Source of the DNA: Orientallactaga sibirica
Taxonomy: Eukaryota > Chordata > Mammalia > Rodentia > Dipodidae
Length of the DNA stretch: 64,000 bases
Direction of reading: 5' to 3'
Assembly: GCA_036365145.1 (NCBI GenBank)
Contig: JAEOAD010001327.1
Location: 1 to 64,000, forward strand
This document shows positions 1-10,560 of the stretch, piece by piece. The notes beneath the pieces are model-generated. The model had not been told where the DNA came from, searched no databases, and saw nothing but the letters and a program-made list of their open reading frames with translations. The translations under genes were made by a program, and so were the position numbers. Within the stretch, counting starts at the first letter, position 1. Every line of letters starts with the position of its first letter.

Positions 1-291
1 AGATAAGAAATGGAAAATATTAATCAGAAAAGCATCACAATATAAATAAATTGAAAACAAAGCTATTAATATAAAAATAGTTGATATATGAGGAGAAAAG
101 AACATATGGGAGAATATCTGTATTTTTCTACAAGTGGTTGTTAGCAGAAACGATGGTGATTCATCTATAGACTGATACAGACATTCTAGAGTCACTGTTG
201 ATGGTGGTGTATATGAATTGAAGGGTCGACCCATAAGCAAGGTTAATGGCATGTCTTCAGGACAATTAAATTGTATTTTCATATAAAAAGC

Positions 292-776
292 TGCCGGGGC
301 TTTTTTCCTCCACCACCGGCAGGTAGAGCAGAAGAGAGAGAGAACCGGGCCAGCCGTTTCTCTTGAGGCTGAGCGAGAAGGTGGGTGTCAACGACTCAAA
401 AAACCTCCCCAAACCACCGGGGAAAAGAAAAACACATTGAGCCGGGAGAAACGTCTAAGGCAGGAATCTCTCCGTTTATTGTCAGGGGAGATATTTATAT
501 GCTTTGAGGAAGGGGGCGGGAAGAGGGGATGAGAGAAAGGTATAAGGGCCAATATACTTTGAGGAAGTGGGTGGGAAGAGGGGATGAGAGATAAGGGCCA
601 ATAGTATTTCATCACGTCAGCAGCAGCTGGGTGGAGGCAGTTTCAGCTTAGGTGCTGAGTCAAGGGCAGGTCATGAAACTCTACTCAGGCTCGACTAGGC
701 CTTACAGGGAGTAGGCCAAGATTGGCTGGGCTAACCACTCGGCTTCACACCGGGCAGGGCCCAACAAAAAGCCACT
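292..776 (-). mobile_element. Solo LTR, class II (IAP/ERVK-like)
   Basis: This 485-bp element begins with TG and ends with CA when read on the minus strand. It is flanked by the 6-bp direct repeat AAAAGC (286-291 and 777-782). The right duplicon has a single copy of that hexamer at the matching place. Read on the minus strand it has a TATA-like box (around 490-500 on the plus strand) followed by an AATAAA signal (around 475-482), the usual U3-R order. A six-base target duplication is typical of class II (betaretrovirus-like) elements. It lies in the same orientation as the KRAB gene. The family name is inferred from structure only. Confidence 0.8.
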
Positions 777-1117
777 AGAAACCCCTGAGATTACCCTAAC
801 AGGCAAAATCCTAAATTTATTCCACATACAGGCAAAAATAGAATGTCTCTCCATTGTGTACCAGACAGTGAGAAACCAGAAACAAGGATATTTAGCTCAA
901 TTCAGGGATTTAAGTACCCAAGCAAGAATCAACTACATGTGGTAAGGGGAATAATACTCCCATAATATTGGCCTGTGCTCATAATTTTCAGAGTCATGTT
1001 ACAACTAAACTTGCGATGTTATAATGATTGTATAAAGGTCAAACAAAACAATCAATATAGGCTTAACATTCCCTATACCTTGACCATCTATAAACAATAT
1101 GATTAACTATTCCCCAT

Positions 1118-1508
1118 TGTTGCAGACAGCTTCAAGTTCGCTGAGATGAACTTCCAGACCAGGCACAGTTATGGAGGAAGGGATATTATTTATTGAAGCT
1201 TACAGATCCAGGGGAAGTTCCATAATGGCAGAAGTAGCGGCCTGCTCTCACAAGGCCAGGCAGAGAGAGCAAAAGCCAACCAGCCACCATAGCACACAGA
1301 GCAAAAACTACAGCCAAAAGGTCACACAGCACACTTCAGGAACTCCTGCTAGGCACATTTGTATATCTTTACAATGGAATCTCAAACCCACCATTAACAT
1401 CTTAAGACCGGCCCCCAGTGACATTGCCTCTAGCAAGGTGATTGCAGATGCAAACTATAACTAATAAAACATTGAATATATTGGGGGACATATAGTCAAA
1501 CTACCACA
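1118..1508 (-). mobile_element. Solo LTR, ERVL-MaLR-like
   Basis: This 391-bp element has TG and CA ends on the minus strand and an AATAAA signal near its 3' end. It is flanked by the 5-bp duplication CCCAT (1113-1117 and 1509-1513). The right duplicon has the uninterrupted site near 59380. Five-base duplications are usual for ERVL and MaLR elements. It is only loosely similar to the other MaLR-like LTRs in the window (15589, 29056, 52703). Confidence 0.75.
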
Positions 1509-2489
1509 CCCATGAAGGGTGAGACTGCCAAAATTTCCCACCTAGGGCTCTCTAATGCCAAACTTGATCAGAAATTCTCCATTGCTATGAGTGTATATTT
1601 TTTCTTGTGTCCATCTCTCACACATAAATATTTAAGGTGTCCAGACTGCCTGGATTACCCATGTTTTTGGGTTTCAAAAATTTTAAATGTTGTTACTGAT
1701 TGAGTGACAGCCATACTGACCGGAATCTCTAGAATTAACACCTGCAAGAGACAGATATTTCTAAAAAACAGTACAGATAACACTCTTTTAACAGAAGAGC
1801 TCTTTGTACTGTCTGGTCTTATGTTGCACTTTGGGCTTTATATTTAATTTTCATCTAGAATATAAGACTGGAATATTATTATTTAATTTTCCTTGCACTG
1901 TCATTCAGAGTTTCTTTCTTCAAAGGCTCAAAAGCTCTTTTTAAAATCCCTGACACACTTCCTATATTTCACAAATATAATATACTTTGTCACCTACATT
2001 CCTCTCATGCACATTGTACTGAAGTGTTCTAATCCTTTATCATGGAATCTCATGTTCTCTTTCCTCAGTTATTTCTAACTTTAACATGCAATTGTAAAAT
2101 AATTGTGTTAAATACTTTCTTTATGTGGACATTGTAAGCAAAACCTCCATTATAGAATTTTATACTTGAATAAATATTTTTCTTCCCTAAGGAGTTTCTT
2201 CTAAGGATTTTGTCATAACAGTGAAAGTGACTAGTGACACTTATACGGGAATACACACAAAAAAGACTAGTGAGAATTTAGTACAATATCTAACACAATA
2301 TTTTACAAGACCACCTATATAGGGAATAAAATTTGGGAATGCATGAGAAAACACTTTTCAATATCAGAAACACAGTAGAGCTTTCTTCATGTCACAAAAG
2401 TGTCTGATTCACAGTAATACCATTTAACATGACAATTCCTGATGAATTCTCATCTCATTGACCTATGTTACACAGTATGCATTACTTGC

Positions 2490-2582
2490 CTGGAAGCTCC
2501 TGAGTTGAACCTTCTACTACACCCCATGGTGAAAATCCATGCTCTAACTTGAAGATTAAATTTGGTTTGGTCATACAGTTCC
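2490..2582 (-). CDS. KRAB-B box exon, left KRAB zinc-finger gene
   Basis: The KRAB B box supports the A box in recruiting TRIM28/KAP1 for transcriptional silencing in the nucleus. On the minus strand a TTACAG acceptor (2584-2583) opens a 93-base exon with no stop. Its translation contains KPNLIFKLEHG followed by a Pro-Trp pair, the B-box signature. Its phase fits: the A exon ends after the first base of a codon and this exon starts with GG. The next bases are GCAAGT, so the donor is GC instead of GT, as in the right copy. It differs from the right copy by several residues but is intact. Its zinc-finger exon would lie left of position 1, and the KRAB-A exon lies about 11.6 kb upstream because an ERV fills the intron. 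The call is based on homology and splice signals; expression is unknown. Confidence 0.8.
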
Positions 2583-2819
2583 CTGTAATTGGGAAATAAT
2601 GTACAAATTGTGTTAGTATGTTATATTAGGTGGACTGCTGTAGGATAAAAGCTGCATTTCTACAACTGATCTCTATTAGAGATTAACTGCAAGGTCAGCT
2701 TTGATAAAATTTTTATTCCTGGTGTTCATTAACTGGAATATTTCCCTGAAGTAATATTAAAAATATTTCTCTCAAGTGATCTTGAACAGCATGACATCAT
2801 ACAACAATTTTTTTGTATT

Positions 2820-2950
2820 GTTGTTTGACTTCTGTTTTGTTTTGTTTTCACAAAATATGGACTCACTGTAGCCCAGGTTAACCATGAACAGATACTGTAG
2901 CCCCAGGCTGTCCTCATATTTATGGATGTCCTTCTACCTCAGCCTCACAT
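2820..2950 (-). repeat. Degenerate B1-type SINE
   Basis: This is an old, diverged B1-like element on the minus strand (CCTCAGCCTC and CAGGCTGTCCT blocks). It is shared with the right duplicon at about 60730-60850, so it predates the duplication. Confidence 0.5.
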
Positions 2951-3153
2951 GTTCTCGGACAAAAATATTAAACAATGGTTTAAAAAGAACATTAAATGAC
3001 TAGAGCATAAGGGAAGCGGAACATAGTGAAACAAGAAAAGCAACAAATGACATTAATGATAAGTGGAACAAAGAGAGAGTGGTCATAAAAAGAACAAGGG
3101 AGAAATGTTGTGGGAAAATACCTAAATTAAACAAATGAATAAAAATTAAAATA

Positions 3154-3370
3154 GGGGTTGGAGGGAATGCCTTAGCATTAAGGCACTTGCCTGCAAAGCC
3201 AAAAGAACTAGGTTCAGTTCCCCAATATCCATATAAGCCAGATGCCCAAGGTTGTGTGTGCATCTGAAGTTTGTTTGCAGTGGCTGATGGCCCTGATACA
3301 TTCATTTTATCTCTCTATTTGGCTCTTCCTCTCTCTCTCCCACTCAAATAAGTAAAAAATTTAAAAAGTA
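3154..3370 (+). mobile_element. tRNA-derived SINE, shared by both duplicons
   Basis: The element has an A-box-like head, a B box (GGTTCAGTTCC), a CT-rich 3' region and an A-rich tail. The orthologous copy at 61048-61290 shows that it inserted before the duplication. Confidence 0.8.
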
Positions 3371-4016
3371 AGCCAGAAAAGAGGATTCAGAACTAAATTG
3401 ATAAAGCAGAGCCAAAAATTGTATTACTATTTTAAAATACCTCAAGCACATTAAGAGATCACAAGGAATATAAGGAAGAAATGGCCTCTAGATTTATAAG
3501 AATTGTCCTTAAGTAAGTGAATGTATATAATAACCATGTTTCAGAGTAAAACAAATGAAATACAAGTAATCTGAAAAGGGCCACTGAGTAAGGCACATGA
3601 AGGTCCTTACACACACACACAGTAATAAATTAAAAGAAAAATGGATTTTTTGCATAAATCAACAATGCCTATAATGTAACAAGTAATATTATATATAACA
3701 GAGGGCCTCAATATTACTGACTGGCAACAATGAAATTACTTTCTCTAAAAATCAATGATGTACTTATCCACTACTCATTGACAATACATTATTGAAGTAT
3801 TAGTGATGAAAAATAGCTTAGTGATAGAGCACTTTTCCAGGATGCATTAATATCTAAGTTCAGTTCAAAGCATAAAAAAGAACAAGTCTTAGCTGAAATA
3901 TATGGTAAGTGCAATAAACAAAGTCCATACAAATCACAACAGAGACTACAAAAAATGTCCTTATCTGTAGGTCAAATGGATATATAGAGGAAAAAAAGAC
4001 TCTAAGGAAAAATGGA

Positions 4017-4160
4017 GCCAGGTGTAGTGGCATACTACTTTGCCACAAGCAATTGGGTACCTGAGGCAGGGGAATCACTAAGATTTTGATGACATCCTTG
4101 GCTACAGAGTGCACTCCAGGATAACCAAGGGTAGAGTGAAATCCAGTCTCCAAATAAAAA
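4017..4160 (+). repeat. Degenerate B1-type SINE
   Basis: This diverged B1-like sequence is shared with 61993-62130 in the right copy. The ERV inserted just downstream of its A-rich end. Confidence 0.45.
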
Positions 4161-4180
4161 GAAAACATTAAAAATTGTGG

Positions 4181-4726
4181 TGAAAGACCCAGGCCAGAGT
4201 AGCACCATGACAGGCCTCAGTCACTCTGTAGGCCACAGGGGAGAGTTCCCAGAATCTAGGAAAGAACAAATAGTACCAGGAAAAACCATAAACTTGCTGT
4301 ATGAGTATGACTCAATATTCTTGCAGTCATGGGTTGGATGGCCCAATAAGATCCACCATCTCAGAGTTTTTTAAATGTCAACCAATCAAATGTCAACCTG
4401 TTCAAATGTAACTGCTACTTGCTGAGCCAATTAAGTTATAAATTCCCCTAGACTTAGCCCACCAAAGCCCTAAGACCAATCAGGAACCCCCAAGTACAGT
4501 TACTGTTCAAGTTAGCAATCATGTAGTTGCGCGGGTGATAACCCTCTCCCCCTTGCTCAAACCTCAATGAAAAGCCCCCTTTTCTGCTTCTCAGGGCTCT
4601 TGCACAGATCCACTGAGTTGGTGAAGTCAGAAGACCAAGCTTAAGCCCGAATAAAGCTCTTTGGGTTTGCATACGTGTTCGGTCATACTTGGTGTTCACT
4701 GGGGGTGCCATGAAGTGGGCATTATG
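4181..4726 (+). repeat. 5' LTR of the ERV
   Basis: The LTR begins TGAAAGACCC. Its end has decayed from CA to TG, judged against the 3' LTR. It holds a TATA-like TATAAAT at 4437-4443, a CCAAT box at 4476-4480 and AATAAA at 4650-4655. Compared with the 3' LTR it lacks about 16 bases near 4393. The order of CCAAT, a C-rich stretch and the polyadenylation signal fits U3-R-U5, but the transcription start cannot be placed with confidence. Confidence 0.92.
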
Positions 4727-4728
4727 GT

Positions 4729-4746
4729 TGGGGGCTCATCCTGGCT
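4729..4746 (+). other. Primer-binding site, tRNA-Pro type
   Basis: Two bases after the LTR end the sequence TGGGGGCTCATCCTGGCT matches the usual proline primer-binding site at 15 of 18 positions. One mismatch is CpG-type decay. Confidence 0.8.
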
Positions 4747-4892
4747 CATCCCAGATCCCCCTGGAGACCCCTGAGGACCACCAACACATGGAGCTCAGAC
4801 TGTTGGCCAGTGTCTGTCTGTTTCCTTTGTCTCTCAGTCTCTCAGATCTCTCCAGTATTTTGAACTCAGTTTGTAGTCGGATGGACACACCC

Positions 4893-5008
4893 TCTGGTAG
4901 GTGGGACCAGAGTGAGTCTGGCCCACCAGAGGGGAATTTTTCTCCCCTCCTGTCTGGTAGGTGGGACCAGAGTGAGTCTGGCCCACCAGAGGGGAATTTT
5001 TCTCCCCT
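4893..5008 (+). repeat. Tandem duplication of 60 bp in the ERV leader
   Basis: The unit beginning TCTGGTAGGTGGGACC occurs at 4893 and again at 4953, a period of exactly 60 bases. The second copy is nearly identical up to about 5008. It lies between the primer-binding site and gag, where gammaretroviruses keep RNA packaging structures. Each unit contains an inverted pair (CTGGTAGGTGGGACCAG and CTGGCCCACCAGAG) that could form a hairpin. Confidence 0.9.
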
Positions 5009-5166
5009 TCCATTTTTGGAAGGACAATGTGGGTCACTCCTGCAGAGTGACGCTGCTGTCCCAGTCCTAGTTTCAGTTTTGTACTCACTGGCCAGCTGAA
5101 CTTTTTTTCTGCTTTCTTTATTTGTGTTTTGTCGGACTTACTCTCCTTCTCTGTGGAACTGTACAG

Positions 5167-6696
5167 ATGGGACAGACTCACTCGATTCCTCTCTCCCTCC
5201 TGACAGATCATTTTCTGGATGTTAAAGAAAGGGCCTTTAACCTAAATGTAAAAGTGAAAAACAGAAAACTAATTATCTTTTGCAGAAATGAATGGCCCAC
5301 CTTCAATGTGGGCTGGCTCCTGGAATGTACTTTCTACCTGCCCATCATACGGCAGGTCCAAGATAATATCTTTCAAAATTCCTCTGCAGGAAATGGAAAC
5401 TCGGACCAGATACCCTACATTCTAATGTGGCATGATCTGGTTGAAAATCCCCCTGCCTGGTTAAAACCTTTTCTTCCTCCGCAGGATAAATCATCCACTA
5501 CCCTGGCTGTTGAGAACAAAGAAGAACCCAGTGTCTTCCCCTCCCTACCTTCTGCCCCTATATCCGGTCCTGTAAGACTCCCAGCAGGAAGAATTAAATT
5601 TTCCTCCCCCTTATCCTCCTCCTCCTCCCTTAAATCCACCCCAGCCCCAGGCCATTGGGCAGGCTCAACCTCAGCCCCAAAAGCCATCCCTACCTCCTGT
5701 AATTAGTCCCCATACTCACAGTTGAGTCCCGTGGGCACCAGCCCTGGAGCCCAAGGTTATGACCCTTCTGCTCAGAGCGATAGGGCCCCCAGACACAGAA
5801 GGAAATCAACCTCATCACTATTGACCATTTGCTACTAGTGACCTCTATAACTGGAAAATGCAGACACCTAAGTTCTCTGAAAAACCACAGGGCCTAATTG
5901 ACCTTCTAGACTCTATCCTTTTTACCCACCAGCCCACATGGAATGATTGTCAGCAGCTTTTACAGATTCTATTCACCACAGAGGAGAGGGAAAGGATCCT
6001 CACAGAAGCTTGGAAACTGGTCCCAGGAATGGATGGGAACCCACAAATAACCAGGCTATGATAGACACCTTTTTCCCTCTGACTAGACCTAACTGGGATT
6101 TTAACACAGCAGAAGGGAAGGAGGGACTCCAGGTCTATTGCTGGACTCTAATGGGGTCTCAGGGCTGCCGCTCGGTGACCTACCGATTTGGCCAAAGTTA
6201 GTGATGTTCAGCAAAGAAAAGATGAAACTCCTGCTGCCTTCCTAGAAAGGCTTATGGAGGCATATCGCAGGTATACTCCCATGGACCCAGAACTCCCAGA
6301 AAATAAGACAGCTGTTATTCTTAGTTTTGTTAACCAGACAGCCCTAGACATTAGGAGAAAAATTCAAAAATTAGATAATTAGCAGATAAAAGCATACGGG
6401 AATTGGTAGCACTGGCAGAACGAGTATACAACATCCGAGAGAGCCCAGAGGAACACCAGGCTCGAGCCTTTGCATCATCCACCAAGATCCTTCTGATGGC
6501 CACCAAAGAATCTCCAGGAATGCACAGAAATCCACACAGGAAGCTAACCAGAGAACAAGGTAAGGAGGGACCCCAGCCAGACAGACCTAAACTCCAGTGC
6601 AACCAATGCGTGTTTTGCAAAGAAATGGGGCATTGGCATAAGGACTGCCCCAAGAAACCTCCCATGTGTAAAAATAAAAAGGTGGAAAGAGTGTGA
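5167..6696 (+). pseudogene. gag: ERV gag remnant (matrix, capsid, nucleocapsid)
   Basis: Gag is the retroviral structural polyprotein. The ATG at 5167 starts Met-Gly-Gln-Thr, with the N-terminal glycine used for myristoylation, and the matrix frame is open to a stop at 5704. Capsid sequence resumes near 5850 (the Tyr-Asn-Trp-Lys motif is visible) and changes frame near 6040 and again near 6180. A stop lies at 6380 with another frame change. The final segment to 6696 holds one CCHC zinc knuckle at 6607-6648 (Cys-x2-Cys-x4-His-x4-Cys), which identifies nucleocapsid. An in-frame ATG 15 codons upstream (5122) precedes a short hydrophobic stretch, reminiscent of a glyco-Gag leader; this is not proven. 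The gene is clearly non-functional. Confidence 0.9.
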
Positions 6697-6738
6697 GTCC
6701 TCGAACTGGGAGACATCTTAGACTAGGGGAGACGGGGT

Positions 6739-9700
6739 TTGGACCCCCTCCCCAAGTCCACGGTAACCTTAAAAGTGGAGGGGACTCCAATTACTTTTCT
6801 GGTGGATACTGGAGCACAACATTCAGTGATAACTAAATCACAAGGAAAACTATCAAATAAAAAGTCCTGGGTGCAAGGGGCTTCGGGTATGAACCAATAC
6901 TCATGGAGTACCCAAAGAACAGTGGACCTTGGCATGGGCTGGGTATCCCACTCCTTCATGGTCATACCTGAATGCCCCTATCCCCTTCTGGGGAGAGGCT
7001 TGCTTATCAAAATGGGAGCCCAAATAGTTTTTGAACCAGATGGGCCCCACCTCAAAGATAAAAATGGACACCCAATACAGATACTGACCATGCAATTAAA
7101 GGATGAGTACAGACTCCATCAACAACTAAGTCTAATAAGGGGCATTGCTGAGTGGCTACAGAGGTTTCCCCAAGCCTGGACAGAGACTGGGGGAATGGGA
7201 CTGGCCTTGCATCACCCACCCATTTGGGTAGAATTAAAGCCTGGGGCAATGCCCATCAGAGGGAGACAGTACCCTATGTCACAGGAAGCCCATATGGGAA
7301 TAACCCCCCATATCAGGTGGCTCCGAGACATTGGGGTACTTGTCCCTTGCCATTCCCCATGGAACACTCCACTCCTGCTGGAAAAAAAACCACATATCAG
7401 AGATTATCGACCAGTCCAGGATCTTAGGGAGATAAATAAGCAGGTGATGGACATCCACCCAACAGTGCCAAACCCATACACTCTTTTAAGTTCTTTGCCT
7501 CCAACTAGAGTATGGTACATGGCTTTGGATTTAAAAGATGCCTTCTTTAGCCTGCCACTGGCAGCATGAAGTCATCCGCTATTTGCCTTTCAATGGCATG
7601 ACCTGGAACAAGGATTTAATGGACAATTTACTTGGATGGGGCTGCCTCAGGGATTTAAAAACTCGCCCACCCTGTTTGACAAGGCTCTCCATGAAGATCT
7701 GGGTGAGTACTGACAACTACACCCACATTTAAGCTTGCTACAGTATGTTGATGACATATTAATAGCTGCAGACACAGCCCAGGCTTGTTGGGCAGGCACA
7801 GAGGACTTATTAACAACTCTGGGAGACCTGAGATACAGTGCTTCTGCCAAGAAGGCCCAAATTTGTTTAAAAGAGATAACTCATTTAAGATATATTCCCA
7901 AAGAGGGACAGAGGTGGCTATCCCAGGCAAGAAAAGAGACTGTGCTAAGTATACCAACACCCACCACTCACAGAGCAGTACAAGAGTTTTTGGGATCTGC
8001 TAGATTTTGTCACTTATGGTTCCCTGGGTTTGCTGAAATAGCCAAGCCTCTATATGAGCTGGTTAAAGAAGGAAGCTCCTTCCAGTAGTCCTAAACTCAA
8101 GATCAGGCCTTCAATGAAGTAAAACAAGCACTACGGACTGCACCTAGGCTAGCGCTACCTGACATTACTAAGCCCTTCTGTCTCTATGTAGATGAAAAAA
8201 AAAAAAAGGAATAACTAAAGGAGTTTTAACACAAACTTTGGGACCATGGAACCGGCCAGTTGCCTACCTATCAAAAAAATTAGATCCAGTAGCAGCTGGA
8301 TGTCAACCATGTCTCAGAATAATAGCAGCAACAGCTCAATTAGTAAAAGATGCCAACAAACTAACCTTGGGACAAGAACTTCAGGTGGTGACCCCCCATG
8401 CAATAGAAGGGGTCCTTAAGCAGCCCCCTGACCAGTGGATCAGCAATGCTCACATAACTCATTATCAAAGCCTACTCCTAAATCCACCCCAGATACAGTT
8501 TCTTCCTAGTGCAGCCCTAAACCCCACTACCTTGTTACTGGATCCGGACTTGGAGGGACCCCTCCACAACTGTACTGACAACCTGAGCTGAGTCTACAAC
8601 ATCAGAGAGGATCTCACCAACCAGCCTCTACCAGATGCTGAGGTCACCTGGTACATGGACAGCAGCAGCTACAAGAAAGATGGACAGAGGTACACAGGGG
8701 CGGCTGTAGTAGCAGAAACAGAGACTATCTGGGCAACATCTTTACCAAAAGGAACTTCTGCACAACAAGCAGAGCTCATTGCCCTAACTCAAGCTCTGCT
8801 ATTAGGCAGAGGAAAAAACTTAAATGTAGCCACTATGCCTTTGCTACTGCTCATGTGCATGGGGCCATATACCAAGAAAGAGGCCTCCTAACAGCTGAAG
8901 GAAAAACTATTAAGAACAAGGAACAGATTTTAGACTTTCTGGCAGCCTTATGGCTGCCCCAAAAGCTAGCTATTATTCACTGTCCTGGTCATCAAAAAGC
9001 TGATACTCCAGTGGCCAAAGGAAATCAGACAGCTGATGAAACAGCCAAACAAGTTGCCTGAGAGGTGAAACTGGTAATGACTGTACTTTCAGGCCCGGGC
9101 CCACCCATGTTGCCAGATACTCCAGGGTACTCCACTGAGGACTTTAAACTCATCAGAAAAATGCCAATGACTCAAGAAGTAAACAATGGCTGGATTCAAG
9201 CCAGAGATCATAAACTAATCTTTCCCTCTCACCTTGCTAAGCAGCTCCTACAACATCTGCATCAGTCCACCCATTTGGGTACAAAAAGGACTGAAGAACT
9301 AAGACACAGTCATCTCAAAATACTTAACCTAAGATCCCAGGTTGAAGAAATTGCTAACAAATGTTTAAGTTGTAAGGTGACCAATGTGGACAATCACTGC
9401 TCAAAAGGACTTGGAACTCATCTAAGAGGCTCCAAACCAGGAGCACACTGGAACTAGATTTTATTGAGGTAAAGCCAGGTAAATATGGTTACAAATATCT
9501 CCTAGTTTTTGTAGACACGTTTTCAGAATGGATGGAGGCTTTTCCTACTAAACATGAGACTGCACAGGTGGTGACAAAGAAAATTCTAGAAGAGATTTTA
9601 CCCAGGTATGGAATGCCAGTTCTTTTGAGTTCAGACAATGGACCAGCATTCATTTCTCAGGTAACACAAGAGGTAGTTAAAATACTGGGGACAAATTGGA

Positions 9701-10560
9701 AATTACATTGTGCTTACAGGCCCCAGAGCTCAGGGCAGGTAGAAAGAATGAATATAACTTTAAAAGAGACTCTTACTAAATTAACTATAGAGACTGGCCT
9801 GGACTGGGTATCTCTCCTCCCCTTCACTCTTTATAGGGTAAGAAAGACCCCTTATATGATTGGGTTAACCACACATGAATTTATGTTTGGGAGACCACCT
9901 CCCATTCTGCCTGACCTAAAATAGGAATTAATTGATGAATTTGGTGATCAAAATTTACATGACGGGCTGGAGAAATGGCTTAGTGGTTAAGGCACCTGCC
10001 TGTTAAACCTAAGATAGCTGGTTCCAATCTCCAGCGGTTCCAATCTCCAGGTCCCACATTTAGCCAGATGCAACGTGACGCAAGGGCGCAAGGCCGCACT
10101 TGCCCACAAGGGGGCGCACACATCTGGATTTCATTCACAGCAGCTGAGAGACTGCTGTCATGCCCATCTCTATCTGTCTTCCTCTCCCTCTCTATCTGTT
10201 TCTCTCTGTGTCTCTCTCCAAAAATAATAATGAATAAAATAAAATAAAATAAAAAATTTACGTGAGTCTTTTCAGTCTTTAATCAGAACTCACAAAGAAG
10301 TGTGGCCTCGCCTAAAAGCCATATATGAGACTGGGCCTCCTCCCCCAACACAAGGATACCAGCTGGGGGATTGGGTCTTCGTTTGCCGTCATCAGGGTAA
10401 GACACTAGAGCCTCGCTGGACGGGACCCTACGTCATTATCTTGACAACCCCCACTGCCGTCAAGGTAGACAGAATCGCCACTTGGATTCATCACACAAAA
10501 CTTCACTCAGCAGACCCACTGGTGAAACCAAAAGTCATCAACCAGAATGGTGAGTCCGAC
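6739..10560 (+). pseudogene. pol: ERV pro-pol remnant (protease, RT, RNase H, integrase)
   Basis: The first segment is open from 6739 to 7569. It contains the protease active site DTGA (6805-6816) and then the start of reverse transcriptase. The YVDD catalytic motif is at 7744-7755 in another frame, after frame changes between about 7565 and 7735, and a stop follows at 8086. RNase H begins near 8640 with its first aspartate kept but the adjacent glycine changed to serine; a frame break follows near 8890. Integrase shows the His-His-Cys-Cys zinc-binding part (9260-9400), a frame break near 9452, and the core with Asp-Asn-Gly and Tyr-Arg-Pro-Gln-Ser motifs (9532-9924). A SINE (9963-10252) precedes the C-terminal DNA-binding part (10300-10560). 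Pol order is complete but the gene is dead. Confidence 0.92.
9963..10252 (+). mobile_element. tRNA-derived SINE inside ERV integrase
   Basis: The SINE is flanked by 13-bp target duplications (9950-9962 and 10253-10265, one difference). It belongs to the same variant subfamily as 62989-63227 (GGTTCCAATCTCCAG B-box region, CACATCTGGATTTC). The B-box segment GGTTCCAATCTCCAG is repeated twice in a row near 10019-10050. Confidence 0.92.

Noticed and set aside
388..615. 75-codon minus-strand frame
   Set aside because: It lies wholly within the solo LTR 292-776.
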